Source: Naegleria lovaniensis
Taxonomy: Eukaryota; Heterolobosea; Eutetramitea; Acrasida; Naegleriidae
DNA: 64,000 nt
Direction: 5' to 3'
Assembly (NCBI RefSeq): GCF_003324165.1
Contig: NW_025407861.1
Coordinates: forward strand, 364,143 to 428,142
This document shows, one piece after another, positions 30,819-40,429 of this stretch. The stretch's first letter is position 1. Each line of letters begins with the position of its first letter. Below the pieces are notes generated by a model, which was given only the letters and a program-made list of their open reading frames with translations, made no database searches and was not told the origin of the DNA. A program made the position numbers and the translations under genes.

Positions 30819-32019
30819 CTAGTTTTCTGTAACACCTTCTAAGGCACGATTCAAGAGAGTAGCCATTTCCTTATTTCCACTCTTTTCATATTGTTGTACG
30901 AGTTTTTGTTTGGTGAGCGCAGAAAGTTCCCGATTCAACCTTTCACTTGAACCTAATGCCTTACAGGTCAAATACAAACCAAAGAGAGCTCTTGTATTAT
31001 TCTCACTGTTGATATTGAGAGATTGAGAGTAGTATTTCCTGGCATTTCTAAAATCTCCAATAGTGTAGAGAATGTCTGCATATTTCAAATGGAAAATGTA
31101 ATTCTCTGGACTACTCAAAATCATTTCTTCAATGCAAAAGAGTGCACTTTTGTAATCTCCAAGAGTAAGATAAATATCTGCCAATTCTTCATAAGCTTCC
31201 AAATCATTTTGATAAATTTGTAAATATCTGTTCAATGCTTGAACACTTTCTGCGAGTAAATTTTGTGACTTGTAAATGGCAACTTTTCTCTTGTAACAAA
31301 CTGCATCTGTTGGATGCATTTCAATCAAATCGTCATAGACAGCGAGAGCTTGTTCAAACTCTCCAGCACCCTCCAAAGCAAGAGCTTCAAGCTTTTTCAC
31401 TCGAAGAGTATCTCCAAACTTATTTTGAAGAATTTCAAGACATTTCTATGAAGTGTTTCAAATTGTAATGATTCGGATTTTTTCATTGTCCGACCATTGT
31501 CATGTGAATATTATTATGATTGTTGGTGATCATGACAAAATAATTTCATAATTCCGAGTCAACAGTATCCATGGTGGTCCACCAATATATTTCATCCCAT
31601 GATGAGTCAATCCAATTGGCATCCCAACATCCAATATGGGAAATATTATTTTCAAAAGCCACACAAATCAATGTTGAATCATGTGAATCATACAAATATT
31701 AATCATCATCATCATCAACAAATAATATATAAATAAAAATTCATACCCCTGCCAAAACATTATGATTCAAATCCAAAGCAGCACGCAGTAAATATTCATA
31801 AAAATCCCACACTGAATTTCCCAATCTTGAAAAGGCTTCCTTCTTTCTTGACCCAAACAACAAGGCTTCTCCACATCTCATCACCAAGTCAGGTCTCCGA
31901 AGTGCTGATCTTTCACAAACTTCTTTTATAATATCAATACAGAGTGTTGCCGAAGGTTCCGACGTGATTTCCAATGCACGTAGTTCCTTCTCTAACTCTA
32001 AGAGTGATGGTGTGGTCAT
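30819..32019 (-). CDS. EMC2: ER membrane protein complex subunit 2 (TPR protein)
   Basis: Exons 32019-31747 and 31445-30819 are separated by a 301-nt intron (GTATGA...TTCATAG, phase 0). They encode 299 residues, against ~297 in animal EMC2. Exon 1 carries the SVWDFYEYLLRAALDL block. Exon 2 carries RVKKLEALALEGAGEFEQAL, CYKRKVAIYKSQN, the TPR unit AYEELADIYLTLGDYKSALF and YADILYTIGDFRNARKYY, all typical of EMC2. EMC2 is the cytosolic TPR scaffold of the ER membrane complex, which inserts tail-anchored and multi-pass proteins. Splicing is supported by continuity of the family alignment and by the match in total length. Confidence 0.9.
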
Positions 32020-32424
32020 TGGTCAATATTTTTTGTTGTTTTCAAAAGAATTAAATTTCAAATTGGGTTTAATGAAAGAAATTTTGAACAATGAAACGAT
32101 GAAAGAGTCGAACTGAACTATTTCTGATTTGAATAGAACGCCTTGGTCTAGATAGTACTCCATCCTCATGATTCGAAAATAAATCCATTTTCAAAGTCAT
32201 CTTTCGCCCCAAAGAAACTTTCAGAAAAAAAAAAGTTTTACAAACGGCTCAAAGATTTTGGTGGTGGTTGTCATCTCGGAACTACATACACACAATCATC
32301 ATTGAGCTGTTGATATCATCATCATCATTCAAATATTTTTCTCCAACTTAACGCTATTGAACCCATTGTTGTGTCTGTAATTATATCATCATTCCATTGA
32401 ACTCTTTTCAAAAAACATTCAGAA
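32020..32424. other. Divergent promoter region
   Basis: Separates EMC2 (minus) and the following plus-strand gene. AT-rich with ATC repeats near 32315-32335; no gene seen. Confidence 0.4.
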
Positions 32425-33429
32425 ATGTTACGAATGAATTGTTGTTGCTATCAATGTGCTCCATTGGTAGATCAAGCTCTTCAATACAAGAATTTACTCT
32501 ATTATGGATCTAGTACTAAATTCTCTCCCGAGTTTGATAAAATGTATCGGAATAACAAATTAAAGTCTAATCATCATCATCATGAGGATGGTGAAACAGG
32601 CTCATACGGAGAAGAAGAATCTTCTGCAACAACAACAACAATGGATCCCTCTCATGTATTTGAAATTTATGTACCCATGATGGATGAAAATGTATTTGGA
32701 GGATTACCCTCACTCTTTGATAAAGAGACTTATCCGTTGACTTATTTGGGGAATCCAAAATCAATAGCTCAGAGTGAAGAATATAATGTGGCAACAGAAG
32801 GAACAGAAGATCAGATCAAGTTTGTTTTCAACTCGGAGGCGTATAGGAATTCTCTTTTCGTTTCCAATAATTCTTCTTCGGGAGATGGTGTTTCTGGTAG
32901 TAGGAATTCTTTGAATGAGGAAGATCAAAAAGAGTTATTACGACAAATTGTATATGAAAATATTGAACAACATGAATGGAGATATTGTATTTCGAATATT
33001 AATGCAGGAATAAGCCATTCGTTTCCTTGCCCTGGTAAGATTGGAACTGCCATTGTACTATCTCCATTCACGTGTGGACTGAGTTTTCTTCCTATTTTCT
33101 TATTTAAGGAGGTGTATGTGATGGAAGCCATGCGAAGGATTGACACATATTTAGGCAAGGTCAATAAGAAATTGTACGATAGAGCTATTGAAAAGAAGCT
33201 TGACTATTATTTGCAATTTCAAGTGATTAGAAAGGAGCATTTGGGGATTAGTTGGGTTCAAGTGAATGCCATTTCCACTAAAAAGACACCATCCATGATA
33301 CAAGGACGTTTTGTGACAAATAATACTAATGAACTTGAAACAAATCCTCATGTTTCAAGACCAAACCGATTCGATGAAGAAGAAGAGTTTTTGAGCGATG
33401 AGGAAATGCATGAAGTCGAACTGAAGTAG
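32425..33429 (+). CDS. Unknown protein with Cys-rich N-terminus and hydrophobic segment
   Basis: 334-residue intronless ORF. The start MLRMNCCCYQC places four cysteines in the first 11 residues, a possible palmitoylation or metal site. A low-complexity acidic/His/Thr linker follows (residues ~50-80). From about residue 190 there is a conserved-looking globular region with WRYCISNINAG, the hydrophobic segment AIVLSPFTCGLSFLPIFLF and a helical FKEVYVMEAMRRIDTYL. The C-terminus is acidic. No family is recognised. Peripheral or hairpin membrane association is plausible. Confidence 0.65.
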   Translation: MLRMNCCCYQCAPLVDQALQYKNLLYYGSSTKFSPEFDKMYRNNKLKSNHHHHEDGETGSYGEEESSATTTTMDPSHVFEIYVPMMDENVFGGLPSLFDKETYPLTYLGNPKSIAQSEEYNVATEGTEDQIKFVFNSEAYRNSLFVSNNSSSGDGVSGSRNSLNEEDQKELLRQIVYENIEQHEWRYCISNINAGISHSFPCPGKIGTAIVLSPFTCGLSFLPIFLFKEVYVMEAMRRIDTYLGKVNKKLYDRAIEKKLDYYLQFQVIRKEHLGISWVQVNAISTKKTPSMIQGRFVTNNTNELETNPHVSRPNRFDEEEEFLSDEEMHEVELK

Positions 33430-33614
33430 TGTATGCACTCTCACTTTTGTGGGATGCACAAGTAGTCGTTTGTGTGGAACGACCTACATATAGTCATTCA
33501 AGCTAAACGTATCCATCTCTGGTTCGTTTCCAAATAACCCTTGGCTCATGGTCAACTTAATAAATAATTTATTATTATTATTGGTTATAATTGTTCTTAA
33601 TGGTCACACCTGTC

Positions 33615-34949
33615 TTACTTTTTCTTAGATGAGGAAAGTTTTTTCAGTCGATTTTCTTTGGATTCTTCCTTCAGCTTTTCCTTTTGCTTTTCTCTCTCAA
33701 TATTTTCTTGAATTTCCAATCTATTTTTCAAATTTTTATCGGCCTCTTGTGGAGTCAAAGTAAACTCAAAAGAAATGAAGTGTAACATTTCATCAAGCCA
33801 ATTCTCGAATTTTGCAGTCTTGCTGCTTTTTGAAACTGCTTCCGAGCTATTGCTTTTGAGTGTCTTGTTATAGCTAATCTTGGTTCTCAATGTGATGCAT
33901 TGAATCAAATGAGTGGCAGCTGTACGTGGTTTCAGAAGGTCACTTATCAAAAAATCGGCATCCAAATTTGAGACAAAAGATTGAGTTGTGATTTTTCCAA
34001 TCAATCTTGGAGTATCTGTAAAACATTCGTATCGCTTTCCTGCAACCTCCAATGAAGCATGCTTTGTATAGAGTTGCAAAGGTTCATGTTGTTTTAAAAA
34101 ACTCTTATAATTCTTTGGATCACTCAATCCAAAAAGAACTGCAAACGATCTTGGAAGAGTAATTTCGAGAATGATTTCAGGTTCGCTAAACAATGATCCT
34201 CCACTCAACATGCTCATGAATGGCTTCACCATCATTCCCATGAGTAAATCTTGCTTATTTGGTAAGGTCACCTTAAATGTGAGGTGTTTCATTGCTTCAT
34301 TACCCGTTGCATAGACAATAAATTGATTGGCTCCATCACGCATAAAGTTCACCTTGGTGAAATGTTTTTCCAAAACTCTTCTCAATGCATTGTTTTCTGC
34401 CCAATTCTTAAATGTTGATTCCGAACTCATTCTTCCCATCAAGTAAACCATGACTGATACAAGAATAAAGGCTCCAATTCCCATTTCATAATAAAAGTGT
34501 TCTTGTTTGGGGAAGCCAAATAATCGGACGGGTTCCTTTTCTGTTGCTTCTTCCTCAGCTGGTTTTTCCTTGTTTTCTTCTTGTTGTTGAAGATTCATCT
34601 TACTTTGAATAGAAGTAAAATCATCTTCGGCAAATTCAAATTCATCTTCTTCATTGGATGTACTTTCCGATGATGCCTTGCTAAGGTCTTCTTTTGTGCG
34701 AGGCTCCTCTTCTTCCTCATCTGGAGAAGCTGTATCATCCAATGATGATGATGGTGTTGTTTCAATGGTTTTGGTAGGAATGGCATTCCAAAAATTAGCA
34801 GCAACATCTTCCTCTTCCTTAGCCATGACATAATTTATTCCGATCATTCCATCCTGTTGTTGATGATCATGGAAGCAGCTGAGTGCAAGAATACATAAAA
34901 GAATGGTCGTTAGGGCCAATAAGAAGACGCACCGCTTGGCAACTTGCAT
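33615..34949 (-). CDS. CCDC47: CCDC47 homologue (DUF1682, PAT complex subunit)
   Basis: 444 residues, intronless. There is an N-terminal signal/anchor (residues ~8-26), a long acidic lumenal stretch with DEEEEEP and EDEFEFAEDDF, and one transmembrane helix (GIGAFILVSVMVYLMG, ~residue 155-172). The cytosolic DUF1682 domain has FKNWAENNALRRVLEKHFTKV and LPNKQDLLMGMM, and a Lys/Glu-rich coiled-coil tail ends the protein (KKLSSSKKK). This order and the tail match CCDC47, which binds ribosomes at the ER and with Asterix forms the PAT chaperone for multipass membrane proteins. It lies 61 bp downstream of PIGG on the same strand. Confidence 0.85.
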   Translation of the reverse strand: MQVAKRCVFLLALTTILLCILALSCFHDHQQQDGMIGINYVMAKEEEDVAANFWNAIPTKTIETTPSSSLDDTASPDEEEEEPRTKEDLSKASSESTSNEEDEFEFAEDDFTSIQSKMNLQQQEENKEKPAEEEATEKEPVRLFGFPKQEHFYYEMGIGAFILVSVMVYLMGRMSSESTFKNWAENNALRRVLEKHFTKVNFMRDGANQFIVYATGNEAMKHLTFKVTLPNKQDLLMGMMVKPFMSMLSGGSLFSEPEIILEITLPRSFAVLFGLSDPKNYKSFLKQHEPLQLYTKHASLEVAGKRYECFTDTPRLIGKITTQSFVSNLDADFLISDLLKPRTAATHLIQCITLRTKISYNKTLKSNSSEAVSKSSKTAKFENWLDEMLHFISFEFTLTPQEADKNLKNRLEIQENIEREKQKEKLKEESKENRLKKLSSSKKK

Positions 34950-35010
34950 TTTTTTCTTTCCGAATTTTTCTTGTTTATTATTGTTTGAATGGAATCACCA
35001 ATGGAATAAA

Positions 35011-37947
35011 TTATTTCAAAGCAATGAAAAGAGCAAAAAAGACAATGAAATGATATAACGTTTCTAGGGTGGTATCGAGTAGGAATTTTGGTGAAAAAAC
35101 ACTCCAAATAAATAAATGATTTTGCATGAAAAGAAGAATGAGTGCACTCATGAATACACGTATCACTCGAATGAATAAATTAAGAGAGAGAATGTGAGTT
35201 CGGTTGTTGAAAGAATTATTTGGTGTGCTGTTGATCTTTTTGGTAGAATCTGCATTTTCGTTTGAATCATGTTGATCTTGTCGAGAATCGTTGTCACCTC
35301 TACAAGTTGTCAATATTGGAAACATTTCAAAAAGTATTCGTGCTCCAAAGATCTTGATAAAGAGTGAAAATCCAGTAATGAGTGGATGATAGAATGTTAA
35401 TCCTTGATAAGCTATAGAAAAATCAATATTTGAAACTGAAATGCTTCTTCCAAATTTGAAATAGTAGGAATATGAAAATAGTTGACAAATGAGTTGCTTA
35501 CTGAGTGTACTCAGTTCGTCATGACGAATTGTGGTATTCTTCTTCTTTGAGAACCTAGTTTTTGAGGGGTGTGAATTCAATAATGGTTGAGTTGACGGTA
35601 CTAATACAGAAGGTAACAAGATGGCTTGTACGACTGAAATGGCCATAAGAGGATACGTGCAAGAATGCTCATTTAAAAACCACAGATGAGCAAATGTTGA
35701 CATGGCTAGTGTTGATCTTGTCTCCGTAGAGATGAGTAGGAAAAATGCATACAGAGTGGATGCTACATAAATTACAACAATGTTCACCGTGTCTGATACG
35801 TGGAATAATCCCAAAATTTTGAAATCCAATGTATAGAGCCATAGTAGGAGATTGATTCCAAAAAGTGTGATCTTTGTGAAAATGTTCAATTTGGTTGTTT
35901 GTTTCCATGAATATGCAGTCAGTAGTACGATGGTGAAGCTGATAGACAATAACTCGATAAAATTTCTATGGGAGACTGGAGCCTGTAAAAACTCACTATT
36001 CTTGATTCCACTAATGTAATAGTCGCGTGTGATTCGATCCAATACAAGCATGATTACGAGTAGCCAGTTGTTGTCTACTGCAAAAAATAGCATTAATAGT
36101 GATGTCACTGAAAAATAGTACCATATTTGATGCTCTTCTTCAATTAAGCTACTCGAGGTGTAGCTTATCAAGTGCAATATGAAAAACGCAATTAAAATAT
36201 AATCCATCGTTGTAATTTTTCTAAAAGAAGTTTGCTTTGAATAATGAGACAATAGGTAATGGCCAATAATTAGCATAATAATTGATAAATAAAGTAGACT
36301 TGCATATGCAATGGAGTAATGTACGTTTCCACTCTGATGAATGAGGTGTTGACTCATGTCTGTGAGTACTTGATGACATTGCTCAATCATTCGTTGCATG
36401 TCTGAATGTGGTGTCACAAACAGCGAATCCCACTTGCTCAAAAAGTTGTTGTAATCTTTTTCGGACATGAGTGTCATGAGCTGTGCTGCATTCTTAATAA
36501 TCGCTTTAAGGGTGAATACATCTGATCGATTGTGGGTTGTTTTCATGTCAAAAAATTGTATAAAATTGTAACATTGATCAATAAAAACGAAATTTTCAGT
36601 TTCCACAATTATCCTCTTCAATGCAAACACCAATAAATTCCCTAACTTACCTCCAAACGGTCGCACGACATCCAGAATTAACTTTCCAACACTCAATTCA
36701 GGTATTGGAATATTGGTTAACACGGAAATTGTAGGTGAAAAATCAATTTGATTGACCATTCCTCCATACTTGTATGAGCTCGAACTCTGGGTATTGAAGT
36801 CGTCCGGCATCATTTTTGACAAGGCTGAATGAACAAATCCAAGAATAGCATTGGTTTCAAGCGGAGTACTACCTCCATGTCCTCCATCATTGGTCATGCC
36901 ATGATCACTAGCAAGTACAAAGAGTGTTTCGCTCAAGTTTACACTAGATAAAATTGGTTCAAATACATTATCATCGTAGTATTTCATCTTTGCATGAAAC
37001 TCTTCCTCTTTTGCATGAATGTGACCCAAATGATCGAGACCTAAAAAGTGAAGTATTAGTAAATCCCAATTTTGCAAGTGTTGCATCTCTTCTTGCACAT
37101 GTCGAGTGACATTATCGTCAACAATTACAGTATCGGTGACGTAGAGAGAATGAGTTGGGTCGCTCCTACCTTCAAACATTCGACTTTCAGATTGACCAAC
37201 CAGTCGAAACCAAGTTTCATCGCCATGCAAAACCATTCTCCAATTCTTAAATTTTTTCAAATTGTACAGCATTCCACTACTATTGACGAGTTGTTTCTTA
37301 ATTTCTTTTTTGCTTTCTGTTGGCGCTGATTTCAAGCGAGCAGCATAACTCAAATCATCCATGGAATGAGAATGCTCAACTTCATGATGGTCCTCCGTGA
37401 CTACATTCATGACCACATCTACGAAATTTGACATTTGTCCATTCACTAGAGCTCTCAATTTAGGCAGTGTCACAGTTGGAGCATGAGCATAACTTGTAAA
37501 CCACAAAAAGTCTTCTCGACGATCCTTAATCGAATTCAAAATATTATCTATTTTCAAAATATTCTCAAATCGGCTTGCTCCTAAAGCGTCAATAATAATA
37601 AATACAATTTTTTGTACATTTCCATTTAGAATTTCGTCATGTTGATTGTGGCTCATCATTTCTTTGAACCACTGTTCATTTTCAGCATCCATTTTTTGAA
37701 TAGAATTTGTTAATCGTTGTGTTATGAATTCAAGTCTAGATGTAGCTTCTTGGCCAAGATCTCCTCGTTGTTGGGTGCCTCCCATCGGAAAGAATCCCAT
37801 GAATGCCAATACTACTCCGAATAAATACAATACGAATAATAATAATAATATGAATGTCGTTGATGATTTGATAAATTTAATCGATAATATTGAAGAAGTT
37901 TCCTCCGATCGGAATGACAAATATGACGGCGAAGAATTTTCAGCCAT
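35011..37947 (-). CDS. PIGG: GPI ethanolamine phosphate transferase 2 (PIGG/GPI7-like)
   Basis: 978 residues from the chosen ATG at 37947 (MAENSSPSYLSF), close to the ~980 of animal PIGG. The frame is open 36 codons further upstream, but that extension overlaps a neighbouring ORF. An N-terminal membrane anchor is followed by an alkaline-phosphatase-fold lumenal domain with metal/catalytic motifs KIVFIIIDALGASRFE, AHAPTVTLPKLRAL, HFLGLDHLGHIHA and DHGMTNDGGHGGSTPLET. About a dozen transmembrane segments follow. The HGGSTPLET form resembles GPI7/PIGG (HGGSSxGET) more than PIGO. It adds ethanolamine phosphate to the second mannose of GPI in the ER. PIGO is the main alternative. Confidence 0.85.
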   Translation of the reverse strand: MAENSSPSYLSFRSEETSSILSIKFIKSSTTFILLLLFVLYLFGVVLAFMGFFPMGGTQQRGDLGQEATSRLEFITQRLTNSIQKMDAENEQWFKEMMSHNQHDEILNGNVQKIVFIIIDALGASRFENILKIDNILNSIKDRREDFLWFTSYAHAPTVTLPKLRALVNGQMSNFVDVVMNVVTEDHHEVEHSHSMDDLSYAARLKSAPTESKKEIKKQLVNSSGMLYNLKKFKNWRMVLHGDETWFRLVGQSESRMFEGRSDPTHSLYVTDTVIVDDNVTRHVQEEMQHLQNWDLLILHFLGLDHLGHIHAKEEEFHAKMKYYDDNVFEPILSSVNLSETLFVLASDHGMTNDGGHGGSTPLETNAILGFVHSALSKMMPDDFNTQSSSSYKYGGMVNQIDFSPTISVLTNIPIPELSVGKLILDVVRPFGGKLGNLLVFALKRIIVETENFVFIDQCYNFIQFFDMKTTHNRSDVFTLKAIIKNAAQLMTLMSEKDYNNFLSKWDSLFVTPHSDMQRMIEQCHQVLTDMSQHLIHQSGNVHYSIAYASLLYLSIIMLIIGHYLLSHYSKQTSFRKITTMDYILIAFFILHLISYTSSSLIEEEHQIWYYFSVTSLLMLFFAVDNNWLLVIMLVLDRITRDYYISGIKNSEFLQAPVSHRNFIELLSISFTIVLLTAYSWKQTTKLNIFTKITLFGINLLLWLYTLDFKILGLFHVSDTVNIVVIYVASTLYAFFLLISTETRSTLAMSTFAHLWFLNEHSCTYPLMAISVVQAILLPSVLVPSTQPLLNSHPSKTRFSKKKNTTIRHDELSTLSKQLICQLFSYSYYFKFGRSISVSNIDFSIAYQGLTFYHPLITGFSLFIKIFGARILFEMFPILTTCRGDNDSRQDQHDSNENADSTKKINSTPNNSFNNRTHILSLNLFIRVIRVFMSALILLFMQNHLFIWSVFSPKFLLDTTLETLYHFIVFFALFIALK

Positions 37948-37954
37948 TTTTTTA

Positions 37955-38497
37955 TTAAAAATTAACGTTGAGGTGTTTTGAAATTTCACAATCGCAACCA
38001 TCTTCTTCATTATGTAGAGGATATTGCACATGACTCTCCCACAAATGAACATCAATGTTACAATGATTTTTGCAAATAGGACACACTTCTTCGAGTTTTG
38101 TTGCTTTTTTCACATACTTATGAGAGGTGAATGCTTGTTTTGAGTGTGGAGTGATTTGAAGCTTGTTACATTCCTCTTCATACTTCTTGAAAAGGTCCTG
38201 TGTTGGATGGTCTTGATAATACACAGCTAAAGTATTGTCTGCAGGTATTTCAAGTTGTTGTTGTTGGAGTTTGATTTGTTGTTGCGTACGTCTGAACTGT
38301 TGTTTTTGAATTGTACAAGTGGAAGATGGACGACAGTGCCTACGCCAAAATTCAATAATGAATTCAATATCCTCCTTGGTAACAGAACTTTTTCCAGTAT
38401 TATTTGGTGTAGATTTCAAGCCTAATATTGAGGAAGTATATTTTCTAGCCTTGGTGATGGTAGAAGGGTGAACAAATTTGTTCGAAAGAGCTTTAGT
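37955..38497 (-). pseudogene. Methionine-less open frame, probable exon or mobile-element remnant
   Basis: The minus frame is open for 180 codons between a TGA at 38498-38500 and TAA at 37955. It contains no methionine at all, so it cannot be a complete simple gene. The sequence looks protein-like: ITKARKYTSSILG, EFIIEFWRRHCRPSSTC, a Gln-rich middle, TQDLFKKYEEECNKLQITP and a zinc-binding pattern CPICKNHCNIDVHLWESH. The F-xxY...C...I-x-x-S...F plus CxxC arrangement recalls proteins carried by eukaryotic DNA transposons, but I cannot name the family. The stop lies only 7 nt from the PIGG start codon, so this remnant probably displaced or now contains the PIGG promoter. Confidence 0.45.
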
Positions 38498-39145
38498 TCA
38501 TGCTGACAATACTGGCTTTCTGAATGGGCTTGTGTTGGGAAGACGATTGTACAACTTAACCGAATGATTGATCAATGTTTTGGATTGCAGGACATTGTTT
38601 CTACCCAGGTTCAGATTGGTAAGCAGTAGGAAGTTTTGGCAAGTTGAAGGACCGAGATGTCAAGCTGAACCATGGATTACTGGTTCGTGGATCTAGATGA
38701 TATTTTGTCCAGTCTTCCATTCAATTGTCTTGCTCACTTTCTTGTTGGTCATTGAGGATCATTCCAACGTCATTCAGTGAATAAAGATTTCTTGTTCGAT
38801 GGCATTATGAGAATAAGTGTGGTTCTATCATTTGTAGATTGGAAACATTTGAGGTAGGTATCTGCAGATGACGAGCTTGAGGGCTCAAAAGAAAGTGCTT
38901 GAGAGCTCATTCTCTTCACACAATCGGGTCTGGGAAACATTTCGAACGCAATTTTTGGACAATTCGACAATGACAATACCAAGAAATGACAAAGATGTGG
39001 ACGAAATGATGAAGAAGAGATGAGTTGTGATCAAATCACTTGAACATTAATAAACCAAGCATCAAAGGTTGTGACAATAGTATTTGCAAACACGTTTAAT
39101 GTGATTTGATTTTGATTGTTTACTTGACAAACACATTTCCAGAAA
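38498..39145. other. Degraded mobile-element region
   Basis: No intact frame. Two near-palindromes occur, TTGAGGGCTCAA at 38877-38888 and TTGAGAGCTCA at 38899-38909, related to TTGAGGCTCAAT copies downstream of the Fanzor remnant. It probably holds the decayed N-terminal half of the nuclease gene and/or element sequence. Confidence 0.35.
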
Positions 39146-39835
39146 ATGACTGCTGTTCTATCTTGTCACCAAGACATGTCGCAATACCATGTTTCTTCAT
39201 GGCAACGGTAACTTGCCGAGAACCAAGCCCCTCAACATTCAGGACAAGTTGTAGCATTGGATCCAGGAGTAAGAACATTTCAGACCACTTTTGATTTGAA
39301 ATGGGGCTAAGGAGGTGCCGAAAGAATTGGTAGATTATGTTTCTCGTATGACAAGTTGCAATCGAAGTGGTCTCAACCAGAAGTCAGACATTGCAAAAGA
39401 TACAAGTACAAGAGAGCAGGAAGAAGAATTCAACAAAAGATTAGAAATATTGTGGATGATCTACACAAGAAACTGTGTTTGTGGCTATGTCGAAACTACC
39501 AAGTGATCTTACTTCCTTCGTTTGAGACTCTGAAAATGGTAAAGAAACTCCATAGGAGAATTAATAGCAAGACAGCAAGAAAAATGTTGACTTGGTCACA
39601 TTATAGATTCAAGCAAAGATTGCTTCACAAAGCTAGAGAGCATCCGTGGACATACATTTATATTGTCAACGAAGCGTACACATCCAAAACTTGCTCATGT
39701 TGTGGACATATTTATACAGTTGGATCATCCGAAGTGTTTCATTGTCCATCCTGTGACTCAATTTTTAACAGAGATATCAATGGAGCAAGAAATATTCTTC
39801 TTCGATTCCTTACTACTCAAAGAATTAGTTTTTGA
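39146..39835 (+). pseudogene. Fanzor (eukaryotic TnpB-like RNA-guided nuclease) remnant
   Basis: The frame from about 39212 to 39835 encodes the C-terminal half of a TnpB/OrfB-like nuclease of the Fanzor type. In order: ENQAPQHSG, then RuvC-I VALDPGVRTFQTTF (Asp codon 39260); RIGRLCFSYDKLQSK; KRAGRRIQQKIRNIVDDLHK; RuvC-II VILLPSFETLKM (Glu codon 39524); NEAYTSKTCSCCG...CPSC zinc ribbon; and RuvC-III NRDINGARNI (Asp codon 39773). All three catalytic acidic residues and four zinc cysteines remain. In-frame TAA codons lie at 39209-39211 and 39308-39310. The second interrupts a conserved stretch between RuvC-I and the bridge, so the copy is probably inactive. The N-terminal half is not recognisable; the ATG at 39146 is only the frame start. 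Known active Fanzors include ones from Naegleria. Confidence 0.85.
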
Positions 39836-40090
39836 GCACCTTGTGTGCGTTGAGGCTCAATGGGTCCTTTCCCCTGGCTTTCACTCATTGAGTGTTTGCT
39901 TGCAAGATAAGCACTTTGTTCGATTTGTTTGTTTTGTTCAAATTGTTGATTTAAATAAAGGCGTGATTAGGTGTATTCCATTCGTAACGAACACTTCGTC
40001 CTGTTGATCTCTCTCTCATGTGCTGAAATGAGCATCAAGGGCTTCACAGGAAAATCATTGAGGCTCAATCGATTGTTGCAATTTTAAAAA
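39836..40090 (+). other. Structured region downstream of Fanzor remnant; candidate guide-RNA/element end
   Basis: In TnpB and Fanzor loci the guide RNA commonly overlaps the 3' end of the nuclease gene and the element end. Here a 7-bp stem CTCAATG (39856-39862) / CATTGAG (39886-39892) encloses a C/T-rich loop. The near-palindrome TTGAGGCTCAAT occurs at 39850-39861 and again at 40058-40069. These are compatible with an RNA scaffold or element termini, but no boundary or target-site duplication can be shown. Confidence 0.2.
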
Positions 40091-40429
40091 ATGAGAACCA
40101 CAGCTTGCTTCTCGAAGGCCATTTCTAGAGCCTTCTCGTCCCATAAGAATTTTTCATCAACAACAACAGGCCGATGCATGATAAAGAGCAATGGTTTGTC
40201 TCAAATGACGTGTTCCTCTCGTAATTATTCAACAACTCTTCTCTCCTCTTCATCATCATCCCAAAGTATAACATCGGGTTGTTCCAGCAACAATTATTCA
40301 TCATCATTCCTTCAAACAATCACTCAAAACGGAAAGAGAAATAACTTGTCTGGATTCAGAAACGTGCGAACAACAGCCATGCTCTCCCAAGTTTTTGCTC
40401 TGGGCTCTTGCGTTGATGATGGTACGTAA
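40091..40429 (+). CDS. Possible small mitochondrial-targeted protein
   Basis: 112-codon ORF. The N-terminus is basic and Ser/Thr-rich without acidic residues (MRTTACFSKAISRAFSSHK), a good mitochondrial presequence. Poly-Ser follows, then a conserved-looking end RNVRTTAMLSQVFALGSC. A GTAAGT donor overlaps the end of the frame and a CCGTAG acceptor lies at about 40497. Splicing there would end the protein at the same Thr. The downstream stretch to 40743 may be 3' UTR or a further exon; the frame could not be joined convincingly. No family recognised. Confidence 0.45.
   Translation: MRTTACFSKAISRAFSSHKNFSSTTTGRCMIKSNGLSQMTCSSRNYSTTLLSSSSSSQSITSGCSSNNYSSSFLQTITQNGKRNNLSGFRNVRTTAMLSQVFALGSCVDDGT

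Noticed and set aside
39260-39310. Intron that would remove the TAA in the Fanzor remnant (GTAAGA donor at 39268)
   Set aside because: It would delete the conserved residues right after the RuvC-I aspartate, so the stop is more likely a true lesion.
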